Positions 28,321 to 37,421 of a stretch of DNA of 64,000 bases are shown piece by piece. This DNA comes from Bacteroides fragilis NCTC 9343. Lineage in GTDB: Bacteria; Bacteroidota; Bacteroidia; Bacteroidales; Bacteroidaceae. The stretch covers positions 806,001 through 870,000 of the forward strand of contig NC_003228.3 of assembly GCF_000025985.1 (NCBI RefSeq), written 5' to 3'. The translations under genes and the position numbers were made by a program. Below the pieces are notes generated by a model, which saw nothing but the letters and a program-made list of their open reading frames with translations, did not search any database and was not told where the DNA came from. The first letter of the stretch is position 1. Each line of letters opens with the position of its first letter.

Positions 28321-30588
28321 TTAGGGTTGGGTCCGCCGGTCTGTCATTTCTATTTCCAACGTACTGCCTGCTATGATATCGTCATGCGTAAAGAATGGTT
28401 TATCCAATGGTTTTCCGTTCAGTGTCATGCTTTTGATATACTTATTCTTTTTCGAGTTATTCTTAGCTATCACTGTAAACTTTTTGCCATCGGGCAGGTT
28501 TACTACGGCTTTATCGAATGCGGGGCGTCCGATAGAATAAACCGGTTTCCCCGGACATACCTGATAGAATCCCATAGAATTGAGTACATACCAAGCCGAC
28601 ATTTGTCCGCAATCTTCATTTCCCGACAGTCCGTCTACGGCATTGGCATATTGGCTACGGTATACGCTGTCTACCAATTCTTGCGTCCTCCACGGACGGT
28701 TCACATAGTTGTACATATGAATCACGTGGTGGCTGGGTTCGTTGCCGTGGGCATATTGTCCGATCAGCCCGCTGATGTCCGAGGAGGTTGTTTCGCCTTC
28801 CAGTGAAGAGTCGGCGGTAAACAGAGAATCCAGTTTACCGACGAAGGCATCTTCGCCGCCCATTAGTTTTACCAATCCTTCGATGTCGTGTGGAACGAAC
28901 CAGGTCCATTGCCAGGCAGTCCCTTCACAATAATCATCGTTGCGGTGAGTTGAAGAGCGTGGATTGAAGGGAGTGCGCCATTCGCCCTTACTGTCCAATC
29001 CGCGCATAAAGCGGGTTTCCGGATCGAAGTAAAACTCGTAGGCTTTTGCGAAACGTGCGTATTTGTCCCGGGTGTCGTAGTCGTTCAATGCATCGGCAAA
29101 TACTGAAATACACCAGTCGTCATAAGCGTACTCCAAGGCCTTGGCAACCGATTCGTTTTCGCGGTCACACGGTACGTAGCCGATTGAGTTTTTATAATAT
29201 TTGGCTTTCGGCATCAGATGGGGTAACACCAGATCGGGGCATTTGATTCCTGTTGTATCATATTCTGCCGCACGCACGCAGGCTCGGTAAGCTTCTTGGA
29301 TGTCGAAATTACGATCGCCTTTCATATATGCATCTACAATGACGGGAACGGCATGGTAACCAATCATTGTACCGGTATAGTTGGAAGCCATGTCCCACAT
29401 TGGGAAAATGCCCCCCTCCTGATGCTTTTTGATCAGTGAACGGATGAAAGCATTGTTCAGATCCGGATCTATAATGGTCATTAGCGGATGCAGTGCACGG
29501 AAGGTATCCCATAAAGAAAAAATGGTATACATCGGATTCAGTGTATCTCCTTGATGTACTTGCAGATCCATACCCAGATAACGTCCGTCTACGTCCGTAA
29601 ACAGATTCGGGCTAATGGCAGTGTGGTAGAGTGCGGTATAGAAGATGGTTTTGTCATTTTTATCATTGGTAGTAATATCAATCTTCGATAACGTTTCATT
29701 CCACGCTTTGCGTGCGTCTTTACGTACTCCGTCAAAATCCCAGTCTGGTATTTCAGTTTCTACATTTTTGCGTGCACCCTCTATGTCCACAGCAGAGATT
29801 CCGACTTTGACAAACACTTGTTCGTCTTTGGTCGTGTCAAAGTGAAGTAATGCTTTACAGGTAGGCAGCAGTCTGCCTCCATCGTCGAGTGCCATCGAAT
29901 CAGTCACCAACGTGTAGGTGAAAGGTTTCGAGAATTTTGCATAAAAGTTGATATATTGGTCGAAAGCCCAGTACATGGTCTTTTTACGGCCGCAGATTTC
30001 AGTGGGGCTGATGACCTCTATTTCCATCTCTTTGTTGGTCTGCCGTTGCAGACTGTAGTCCAAGTCGAGGATGAATCCTGCTTCTTTACTTTCAGGAAAA
30101 GTATACCTGTGGATAGCTGCCCGTTTGCTTGCAGTCAGTTCGGCTTTTACTTGATAAGTATCCAGGAAGACTGAGTAATAGCCCGGTTCGGCAGTCTCAT
30201 TTTGATGTGAAAAGGCAGAAGCATAAGCCATCTGCTGGCTCTGTGAACCTGTGGGGAGGTACTTTTGTTCGCCCACCGTAGGCATCAGTAGTACATCTCC
30301 ATAGTCGCAACAACCGGTTCCACTCAAATGGGTGTGTGAGAATCCGTTGATGGTGGAATCTGCGTAATAATATCCCGAGCAGGCATCCCACCCATCTATG
30401 CGGGTGTCTGGGCTGGGAGAAATCATGCCATGGGGGACAATGGCGCCCGGAAAAGTATGACCGTGTCCGCCTGTACCGATAAATGGGTTGACGTAGGCTG
30501 CGTAATCAGTCATGTCCGGCGAGTTTGTGCAGGAGTTCAGAGACAATAAGCCTCCTAAACATCCCGCCAGGAATGTTTTAAATTTCAT
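28321..30588 (-). CDS. GH92 alpha-mannosidase lipoprotein (not alpha-1,2 type)
   Basis: 755-residue GH92 enzyme with a lipoprotein signal (LLSLNSCTNSPDMTD). Residues after the Cys lack the acidic surface-export pattern, so it probably faces the periplasm. The predicted general acid is the Glu in YCEGTAWQW (about 555) and the base is the Asp in SGNEDCGQMSAW (Asp659). The residue two before that base is Asn, where GH92-A has Asp642. The Trp88 and His-Glu +1-subsite signature of alpha-1,2 enzymes is replaced (SGTGCCDYGD; SDISGLIGQYAHGNEPSHH), which points to another linkage, for example alpha-1,3, alpha-1,6 or alpha-1,4. It follows the anti-sigma gene by 29 bases. Confidence 0.93.
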   Translation of the reverse strand: MKFKTFLAGCLGGLLSLNSCTNSPDMTDYAAYVNPFIGTGGHGHTFPGAIVPHGMISPSPDTRIDGWDACSGYYYADSTINGFSHTHLSGTGCCDYGDVLLMPTVGEQKYLPTGSQSQQMAYASAFSHQNETAEPGYYSVFLDTYQVKAELTASKRAAIHRYTFPESKEAGFILDLDYSLQRQTNKEMEIEVISPTEICGRKKTMYWAFDQYINFYAKFSKPFTYTLVTDSMALDDGGRLLPTCKALLHFDTTKDEQVFVKVGISAVDIEGARKNVETEIPDWDFDGVRKDARKAWNETLSKIDITTNDKNDKTIFYTALYHTAISPNLFTDVDGRYLGMDLQVHQGDTLNPMYTIFSLWDTFRALHPLMTIIDPDLNNAFIRSLIKKHQEGGIFPMWDMASNYTGTMIGYHAVPVIVDAYMKGDRNFDIQEAYRACVRAAEYDTTGIKCPDLVLPHLMPKAKYYKNSIGYVPCDRENESVAKALEYAYDDWCISVFADALNDYDTRDKYARFAKAYEFYFDPETRFMRGLDSKGEWRTPFNPRSSTHRNDDYCEGTAWQWTWFVPHDIEGLVKLMGGEDAFVGKLDSLFTADSSLEGETTSSDISGLIGQYAHGNEPSHHVIHMYNYVNRPWRTQELVDSVYRSQYANAVDGLSGNEDCGQMSAWYVLNSMGFYQVCPGKPVYSIGRPAFDKAVVNLPDGKKFTVIAKNNSKKNKYIKSMTLNGKPLDKPFFTHDDIIAGSTLEIEMTDRRTQP

Positions 30589-30617
30589 GGTACTGTATGT
30601 TTATTTTAATTGGTTGC

Positions 30618-31616
30618 TCACTTGTTACGTGAAGAAATAAAGATATTGTCTCCCACAATCTTATAATTGATAGGTATAGAGTTGTCCAACGATTGGAGTA
30701 CAGACTCTATATTATCTTTTTTCTTCAATACACCCGAGTAAGTTTTGTCGGACTTAATGTCGGGTGAAAGAATGATTTTCACATCATAAAAGCGTTCTAA
30801 CGTCCGGGTGATGGCAAAAATGTCCGCCTGTTCAAACGGGATCAGGTCATTGTGCCATACGGCATCCAATTTGGCATCTACTTGCTTCACCACCAGTCTG
30901 CGGGTTGTTTTATTCAGTTCGGCCTTTTGTCCGGGCGAAAGAATAATCATTCCTTCATCGTGGTTTCCTCTCACTTCTATTTCTCCTTCGATCAAGGTTG
31001 CTTCTGCCAGTTTGTGACTCTTGTCGCACTTGAAATTGAAAGTGGTTCCCAACACTTTGATACGCATAGCCTCACTTTCTACAACGAAAGGACACCGACG
31101 GTTTTTAGTGACTTCGAAATAAGCTTCTCCATCGAGATATACATCTCTTTCGGATTCTGAGAATTCCTTGGGATATCTCAGGGTGGCCGATTGATTGAGC
31201 CATACTTTTGTGCCATCGGGCAACATCACTTCTTTCACTTTGCCATCCGTGGACGAGGCCGTTATCATATTCCGGGTCGGATCGGCCTGATAGTACAGGT
31301 ATCCGCCTCCGGTGCCTATCATCAGTGCGAGCACGATGATAGCGGCATATCGCATCCATTGGTGCATTCTGATCACTTTGCGGCTATGTGCATCTTCCTG
31401 AGCCAGTTTCTTGTATAGTCGTGCTTCTGCCCGGGCAACTTTTTTCTGATCCGGAAAGCTGTCGTGTCTGCCCAAATGATATACCTCTTCCATTCGGAAA
31501 AGTCGGCGGGCATTATCGTCTGATTCTTTGATCCAAGCGTTCACTCTGGCAAAATCTTCGTCAGAACATTCGCCTGTCAGATATCTCATCAATATGTCTT
31601 CGCTCAGATTATTCAT
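30618..31616 (-). CDS. FecR-family anti-sigma factor
   Basis: 332-residue inner-membrane regulator. The N-terminal ~80 residues are cytoplasmic and bind sigma (EDILMRYLTGECSDEDFARV). A single helix follows (YAAIIVLALMIGTGGGYLYY), then the periplasmic FecR domain (ITASSTDGKVKEVMLPDGTK, VWLNQSATLRYP, GEAYFEV) and a C-terminal STN-like segment that meets the SusC STN domain. The ATG at 31616 (MNNLSEDI) fits the family better than an in-frame start at 31646. It sits directly after the sigma gene and before GH92-B, so it is expressed with the enzymes it helps control. Confidence 0.93.
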   Translation of the reverse strand: MNNLSEDILMRYLTGECSDEDFARVNAWIKESDDNARRLFRMEEVYHLGRHDSFPDQKKVARAEARLYKKLAQEDAHSRKVIRMHQWMRYAAIIVLALMIGTGGGYLYYQADPTRNMITASSTDGKVKEVMLPDGTKVWLNQSATLRYPKEFSESERDVYLDGEAYFEVTKNRRCPFVVESEAMRIKVLGTTFNFKCDKSHKLAEATLIEGEIEVRGNHDEGMIILSPGQKAELNKTTRRLVVKQVDAKLDAVWHNDLIPFEQADIFAITRTLERFYDVKIILSPDIKSDKTYSGVLKKKDNIESVLQSLDNSIPINYKIVGDNIFISSRNK

Positions 31617-31668
31617 CTTTTCTTTTTCATTATATAATAGAAACAACTAAATCTTTAAAAACACTTAT

Positions 31669-32223
31669 CTATTTGATAAAAAATAGTAGAAATAAAAACC
31701 ATAAATGGCCGAGACGGTTTCGTAGGAACTTCAGTGCCTTGTACATGTGGGCTTCTACCGTACGTAAAGAGACTCCCATCACGTCGGCTATTTCTTTATT
31801 CTTCATTTCGTGCAGATAGCTCAACTTAAACACTTCCTTGCATTTGTCCGGTAGCTCGTTAATGGCTTGGTAGATTTCGTTTCGCAATTCGCGGTCTTCT
31901 ATCCGCCGGATTACTTCGTTGTTGTCCGGCTGATAGAATTCCGCTCGTTTTTGGTTGATTTCTTCCACAGCAGCGCAATATCCGTTCTCTATGCTGCGAT
32001 GTTTCAGCACATTCAAGGCCCGGGTATATACCGCCCGATAGAGGAAGGCTTGGATCTGGTCGCCTATTACCATGGAATCTCTTCGTTTCCACAGTTCCAC
32101 GAATACATCCTGTACCACATCTTCTGCTTCTTCATCGCCCACCAGGCGGGTGGCGTAGAACATCAGGTTCGGATAGTACCTCCGGAACAGGGCTTTGTAG
32201 GTTATATCAAATGTGTCGTCCAT
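31669..32223 (-). CDS. ECF RNA polymerase sigma factor
   Basis: 184-residue extracytoplasmic-function sigma factor of the Bacteroidetes RpoE/FecI-like type. Region 2 is YATRLVGDEEAEDVVQDVFV then ELWKRR. Region 4 has NELPDKCKEVFKLSYLHEMK, then NKEIADVMGVSLRTVEAHMY as the DNA-binding helix-turn-helix. It ends in an unusually hydrophobic tail, GHLWFLFLLFFIK. It is paired with the FecR gene and should activate the locus when SusC binds its glycan. It lies between GH92-C and the anti-sigma gene with short gaps, so at least part of its expression comes from the upstream promoter. Confidence 0.94.
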   Translation of the reverse strand: MDDTFDITYKALFRRYYPNLMFYATRLVGDEEAEDVVQDVFVELWKRRDSMVIGDQIQAFLYRAVYTRALNVLKHRSIENGYCAAVEEINQKRAEFYQPDNNEVIRRIEDRELRNEIYQAINELPDKCKEVFKLSYLHEMKNKEIADVMGVSLRTVEAHMYKALKFLRNRLGHLWFLFLLFFIK

Positions 32224-32261
32224 CTTTTTTAGCTGCTGGTTTTGGGTGTGCGGGCTACAAG

Positions 32262-34478
32262 TTATTGATCACTCGTAACTTTCTCCTTTCCCATTTCAAA
32301 CTCAAGGGTTGCACCACTCATAATCTGTTCATGAGTAATGTAACTTTTATCATAGGGTTTTCCATTCAGTTTGGTTGATCGGATATAGATATTCTCTTTG
32401 CTGACAGCCGGAGCTTTGACAGTGAATGTTTTCCCGTTGTCAAGGTGCAGTTGCACTTCCGGGAAAAGGGGAGTACCTATTTCATATTGACCGCTTATCG
32501 GATTTACCGGATAGAATCCCATGGCGCTGAATACATACCAAGCCGACATCTGGCCGCAGTCTTCGTTTCCGCAGAGTCCGGCAGGGCTGTTCAGGTAGAG
32601 TTCGTTCATTACTTTTGCCACATACTCCTGGGTTTTCCAGGGTTGGTCTACCGCATTATAAAGGTAGATGACGTGATGGCTCGGTTCGTTTCCGTGAGCA
32701 TATTGGCCTATCATTCCGGTACTGAAGAGCGGAAGTTCGTCGTCGGCCGAAGGATGGAAGGTGAACATGCTGTCCAGCTTTTGTGCAAAACGTTCTTTTC
32801 CGCCTGTCAGACCGATCAGTCCGTCTATGTCATGCTGTACCGACCAGAAATATTGCCAACCGTTACTTTCGCAGATATGCGGTGTATAAGCATCTGCTTT
32901 AAAGTCTTTCTGAAATTCTCCCTTGTCATCACGAGGTTGCATGAACGAGGTTGCCGGATTGTATACGTTACGATAGTTTTGCGACCGCTTATAGAATTCG
33001 TCCGCAATCTCTTTCTTTCCCAGTTTTTCTGCCATGCGGGCAATGCAGTAATCATCATAAGCGTATTCAAGTGTTTTGGATAACGACCAGTTTTCGGCAT
33101 TATAACTATCTTTTTCATTGAAAGGAACATATCCCAGTTCTTTATAAGCACCAATTCCGCGGTAATTGTCCAGGTTGGCAGTGGCTACACAAGCTTCCAA
33201 TGCCTTTTTCGGATCAAAGTTTCCAATACCTTTCAGATAAGCATCCACGATGACCGGAACGGCATGATAGCCAATCATCATATCTGTTTCACTACCGTAG
33301 AAATTCCAAACCGGCAGGCGTCCGTTCTGTTCGTAGAAAGCCAGAAATGATTGAACCATATCGTTGGTACGTTCGGGTTCGGTATAGGTAAATAGAGGAT
33401 GTGCGGCGCGGTATGTATCCCATAAAGAGAAAGTACTGTAGTTTACCCATCCGTCTGTGCGATGAATCTTTTTGTCCGGACCGTAATACGAACCGTCGAC
33501 ATCGCTATAAATGGTAGGAGCAAGCATGGTGTGATAGAGTGCGGTGTAGAAGTTTACCCAATCGTCCTTATGGTCGCCTTTGACTGCGATTTTAGAGAGT
33601 TGCCGGTTCCAGTTGTCCCGTGCAGCCTCACGATATTTATCGAAATTATCCTCCGGAACTTCGGCTGCCAGATTTTGAGCTGCTCCTTCCATGCTGACAC
33701 CGGAAAGGGCTGTGTTGACAAGTATTTGCTCTCCTTTTTGTGTGTCGAAATCGAATCGGGCTATGGTAGCCGTACCCATTCGTTTTCCGTCTTTCAGGAT
33801 GGCAGTTGTATCCATTTGAACGGCTGTAAAAGGTTTAGAGAAGCGTGTACGGAAATAGACATGCTGGTCGCGTGCCCATCCGTCGGAGAAGCGGTATCCC
33901 TGAATGGTTACCGAGTCGATAACTTCGATGTGCGAATCATTGGTAAAGTCCCAATTCATAGCTTTTTTCAGGTTGAGGAAGATAGCGGCTTTGGCTTCAG
34001 GAAAAGTGTAACGCTGAATGCCGCATCGTTCGGTTGCCGTCAATTCGACGTTGATGCCGTAATCTTTCAGCAGTACCTGGTAATATCCTGCCGTGGCATT
34101 TTCGTCCTGATGGGAAAATTTGGAGTAAATACCTAACGGAGCTTCTGCTTCTTTATAAGGCAGGGTGACGGGCATAAAAGAGATGTCATATAAGTCGCCT
34201 GCCCCCGTACCAGAAAGGTGGGTATGGCTGAATCCGGCAATAGTGCTATCGGGATAGAAATATCCGGAGATACGGTCCCAGCCGGGAAGTCCGTTGTCCG
34301 GACTAAGTTGTACCATGCCGAAAGGGACTTGTGCTCCGGGATAGGTATTACCGGTGAAATCGGTTCCGATAAATGGGTTTACATATTGGGTATAGTCAAT
34401 AGTTGCCTGTTTAGGGGTAGACGTACAGGCAGTGAAAACAAATAAAAGAATAAATAGTGAATGAAAAAGTACTTTCAT
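32262..34478 (-). CDS. GH92 alpha-mannosidase lipoprotein, third copy
   Basis: 738-residue GH92 enzyme with lipoprotein signal SLFILLFVFTACTSTPKQ and no acidic surface-export motif. Predicted acid is Glu537 (ICESNGWQYFW) and base Asp640 (CGNEDCGQMSAW), again with Asn at the position of GH92-A Asp642. Like GH92-B it has SGTGAGDLYD and HGNEPSHH in place of the alpha-1,2 Trp and His-Glu signature, so it probably cleaves a different linkage. I chose the ATG at 34478 (MKVLFHSLF). An in-frame extension to 34622 would run through the promoter at 34524-34554 and carries no signal. First gene of the locus. Confidence 0.93.
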   Translation of the reverse strand: MKVLFHSLFILLFVFTACTSTPKQATIDYTQYVNPFIGTDFTGNTYPGAQVPFGMVQLSPDNGLPGWDRISGYFYPDSTIAGFSHTHLSGTGAGDLYDISFMPVTLPYKEAEAPLGIYSKFSHQDENATAGYYQVLLKDYGINVELTATERCGIQRYTFPEAKAAIFLNLKKAMNWDFTNDSHIEVIDSVTIQGYRFSDGWARDQHVYFRTRFSKPFTAVQMDTTAILKDGKRMGTATIARFDFDTQKGEQILVNTALSGVSMEGAAQNLAAEVPEDNFDKYREAARDNWNRQLSKIAVKGDHKDDWVNFYTALYHTMLAPTIYSDVDGSYYGPDKKIHRTDGWVNYSTFSLWDTYRAAHPLFTYTEPERTNDMVQSFLAFYEQNGRLPVWNFYGSETDMMIGYHAVPVIVDAYLKGIGNFDPKKALEACVATANLDNYRGIGAYKELGYVPFNEKDSYNAENWSLSKTLEYAYDDYCIARMAEKLGKKEIADEFYKRSQNYRNVYNPATSFMQPRDDKGEFQKDFKADAYTPHICESNGWQYFWSVQHDIDGLIGLTGGKERFAQKLDSMFTFHPSADDELPLFSTGMIGQYAHGNEPSHHVIYLYNAVDQPWKTQEYVAKVMNELYLNSPAGLCGNEDCGQMSAWYVFSAMGFYPVNPISGQYEIGTPLFPEVQLHLDNGKTFTVKAPAVSKENIYIRSTKLNGKPYDKSYITHEQIMSGATLEFEMGKEKVTSDQ

Positions 34479-34977
34479 GCGGCTTGGGTTAGAGTTTTTT
34501 AAGTAATTGATTGATTTAGTGTGCAAAGGTAGAGAATATAAATGTAAAACGAAAGAGCTTGTGTGCTGATTGATTCGTCTTTTTGTATTTCGACTCGTTA
34601 TCATGAGGGCGGAGGGGGGCATTATAAACAGCCGGGGGAGATAATATGCTTTCCGTTTCAGTGATCCCTTCTTAATGTTTTGAAAAACGGGATGTATAGA
34701 TAAAATACATCTGTTCCCCGGCGTACAATCGAACGTATGAGATGATTTGGATGGAGTTCTTATAGGTTGAAAAGAGGAGAACCGTTGCTTTAAAAGCCAA
34801 AGGATTGTTGGTTTTAAAGGCAGGACCCTTTGGTTTTCAATTAATATCTTGAATCTTAAGTATCTGTTTGTTAGTGAATCATGGCTTATGGTATGCTTTG
34901 ACTTTATCTTTAGTCGGTTGCATTGGATTTTAAATCTCCTTTTAGCGTTTTGTCAGGAAAGAACGCCATAGTAACTT
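34479..34977. other. 500-base gap ahead of the mannosidase locus
   Basis: Lies between the 3' end of the exporter gene and the start of GH92-C. It holds the leftward promoter at 34524-34554 and an imperfect hairpin (around 34790-34840, with AAGCCAAAGG pairing to CCTTTGGTTT). No ORF with gene-like features was found. Confidence 0.5.
34524..34554 (-). promoter_or_regulatory. Promoter of the mannosidase locus (GH92-C)
   Basis: Read leftward: TTTC (34551-34554), 19 bases, TACCTTTG (34524-34531), about 46 bases before the ATG at 34478. It looks like a housekeeping promoter giving basal expression of GH92-C and the sigma gene. Confidence 0.6.
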
Positions 34978-36171
34978 TCAATGATATAGCACTCCGGAGG
35001 GTTGAACGGATTGTGACAGTACATATCGGGTGCATGCATAGGCACAGGCAGAACCTGCTAAAAACAATATTCCGGTAGAGGTCATCATATCTCCTAAACT
35101 TACCAATGGCGATACAATACCTCCGAATGCAAACCCGGTGGCTCCCAAAAGTGCCGAAGCAATGCCTGCATTCCGTCGCTCACACTCCATGGCCAAGGTG
35201 TTGGATGCTGTAAAAGTCATGCCAATCATCGAGAGTAGAGCGAAGATCAATAACTCGTAGATCCAAAAATCACATCTCAAGGACAAGAATACCATCAATA
35301 GTGCAGATACTGACAGCATGCCCCGGCTTCCTATATATAAAGCCCGTTCCATGGTAGGTAATTTTATCGATATGGCTGAAGAGATAACCATTGCTATCGC
35401 ATTGATTCCGAAACAGAGGCTGAAGGATAGAGGAGAGAGTCCGTAGTGTTGCTGCATGATGAATGGTGCAGAAGAGATATTGACAAACAGTATTCCCATA
35501 GTGAAACCATATTGCAGGACGTAGCCTACATAGCGGCGGTTGTGGAGGACTTCTCCGAAACTATGGTATAAGTCTTGCCAACTCACAGTCTGTCTGTGTT
35601 TTGCCGGAAGTGATTCGTTCAAATGTAAGCTTCCGGATAGGAGAACCACTCCCATAAAGAATAAGCAGATAAAGATGCCTTGCCAGCTTGTTATCTGAGC
35701 CAGTATACCTCCTCCGATAGGGGCGATGACTGTAGCTATTCCATTTATTCCGCCGATAACGGCAAGCATGCCGGCCAGTTGCTGTCCCGAATACTCGTCG
35801 GTAGCTATGGAGCGGGAAATCACTACACCACCTGCTCCGGCAATGCCTTGTAAGAATCGGGATGTCACAAATTGTGAAATGGTATGTGAAAAGATGCACC
35901 CCACCGTAGCGAGCAGGAACAGAATCATGGCCAGAAGTAATGGAGGACGTCGCCCGTACTTGTCACTCAAGGGACCGAAAATTAATTGTCCGGCAGCCAA
36001 GCCAATCATGCTGGTGGTGAGTCCCAATTGTACCATAGAAGATGAAGTGTGGAAAAAATCTGCCATAGCCGGTAAGGTAGGCAAATACATGTCCATTATA
36101 AAAGGGCCGAAAGCACTTAATACACCTAAAAATAATAATAAGAACCGTCTGGAATTCTGTCTGTCAGTCAT
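34978..36171 (-). CDS. Bcr/CflA-type drug exporter (major facilitator)
   Basis: 397-residue inner-membrane transporter with about 12 hydrophobic helices. Typical Bcr/CflA features are the first helix region GVLSAFGPFIMDMYLPTLPA, the loop GPLSDKYGRRPPLL (MFS motif A) and SRFLQGIAGAGGVVISRSIA (motif C-like). It would expel drugs or metabolites in exchange for protons; the substrate is not readable. It is divergent from an AraC gene 149 bases away that may regulate it. A TAATTTTG -7-like box lies at 36199-36206 on this strand. Confidence 0.92.
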   Translation of the reverse strand: MTDRQNSRRFLLLFLGVLSAFGPFIMDMYLPTLPAMADFFHTSSSMVQLGLTTSMIGLAAGQLIFGPLSDKYGRRPPLLLAMILFLLATVGCIFSHTISQFVTSRFLQGIAGAGGVVISRSIATDEYSGQQLAGMLAVIGGINGIATVIAPIGGGILAQITSWQGIFICLFFMGVVLLSGSLHLNESLPAKHRQTVSWQDLYHSFGEVLHNRRYVGYVLQYGFTMGILFVNISSAPFIMQQHYGLSPLSFSLCFGINAIAMVISSAISIKLPTMERALYIGSRGMLSVSALLMVFLSLRCDFWIYELLIFALLSMIGMTFTASNTLAMECERRNAGIASALLGATGFAFGGIVSPLVSLGDMMTSTGILFLAGSACAYACTRYVLSQSVQPSGVLYH

Positions 36172-36320
36172 TGCTATTCTCTTTGATCAATATGGTTGCA
36201 AAATTACTCCATCTGTTAGGAATCGAATATAGGCTAATCTGTACAAAACATGTTGTTTTCAGAACAAAATAGCCCGAATATCAAAAATAAACCTACATTT
36301 GTTGCCTAAAACAGACTTTT

Positions 36321-37175
36321 ATGAAAACAGACCGATTGCTTGCCGATACAAAAACGATCCGATATGAAGAGACCGACCTGGCCTCTTTGATATCGGCCCC
36401 ATACCATTTCCGGTGTGGTATCTATCTGATTTGTACGCAGGGAGAAGCCGTTGTCTCTACCGGTGTGCAGAAATATATATTCAATGAACAGACAGAATTG
36501 ATCTTCCTGACCGGCGGTTTGCTGCAAGTGCTCGAAACTTCAGGAGATTTACAGGTGAAAATGTTGATGTTTCCTAAAGAAGCATTTTTAAATGCCATGT
36601 TACCTATCGATACACCTTACTTTAATTATACTCACGAACATCCCTGTTACCATCATACTGCTGACGAACGGAGTCAGAAGACCTGGCGGCAGATCAATTT
36701 GTGGATGGATATGGCACAAATGTTGTTTACCGAACCGATGCCCCAGTTCAGGGGACAACAAGAGCACAACTTTTTGCAAAGTCTGCTTATGTGGCTGTTT
36801 AATACGATTCCGGAAAAATTGGCTGTCAGTAAGCAATATAGTCGTACGCAATTACTTTGCCATCGGTTTATGCAATTGATCCGTGAATATAGTATGCATG
36901 AACATCAGGTAGCTTTTTATGCCGAAAAACTTTGTATATCGTCTCGTTACCTGCATAAAATTACAGTTCGGCATTTAGATGGAAAGAAGCCTAAACAGCT
37001 TATTGATGAACAGTTGGTGGCCGAAATAAAAGTGCTGTTGAATGAGCCTCGTTTATCTGTAACAGAAATAGCTGAGCAACTGCATTTTCCGGACCAATCC
37101 TATTTGACGCATTTCTTTAAAAAGAATACGGGTATCTCTCCAAAAGAGTTTCGGGCGATCAAGAATCTTGGATGA
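36321..37175 (+). CDS. AraC-family transcriptional regulator
   Basis: 284 residues with an N-terminal sensory domain and a C-terminal double helix-turn-helix (LSVTEIAEQLHFPDQSYLTH, then FFKKNTGISPKEF). It is divergent from the Bcr/CflA exporter and is the obvious candidate regulator of it. Similar in layout to the AraC protein at 3965-4840, but without a histidine kinase neighbour. A 12-bp hairpin follows at 37303-37331. Confidence 0.9.
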   Translation: MKTDRLLADTKTIRYEETDLASLISAPYHFRCGIYLICTQGEAVVSTGVQKYIFNEQTELIFLTGGLLQVLETSGDLQVKMLMFPKEAFLNAMLPIDTPYFNYTHEHPCYHHTADERSQKTWRQINLWMDMAQMLFTEPMPQFRGQQEHNFLQSLLMWLFNTIPEKLAVSKQYSRTQLLCHRFMQLIREYSMHEHQVAFYAEKLCISSRYLHKITVRHLDGKKPKQLIDEQLVAEIKVLLNEPRLSVTEIAEQLHFPDQSYLTHFFKKNTGISPKEFRAIKNLG

Positions 37176-37302
37176 GGCTGAGTCTGTCCACTCTTCTCCG
37201 TTACTGTAGTAGAAGGAGTAGAATAAACAAGATCATTCTTGCTCTTTCCGGGGGATAAAGTGAGTTTGTGATATGGACATTCGATGAAGGGGAATAAAAT
37301 AG

Positions 37303-37331
37303 AAAGAGTCCGGTGCAGTACCGGACTCTTT
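37303..37331. terminator. Bidirectional terminator, araC-type gene / alaS
   Basis: Perfect 12-bp stem AAAGAGTCCGGT (37303-37314) with ACCGGACTCTTT (37320-37331), 5-base loop, between convergent genes. Confidence 0.75.
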
Positions 37332-37421
37332 ACTCGGAGAGTCTATGATGTTTAATCTGACTTCTAACTTTATATGGGAACTTTCGGATAGCGTGGTACC
37401 CACTCGTAAGAGTCGGCCCCT

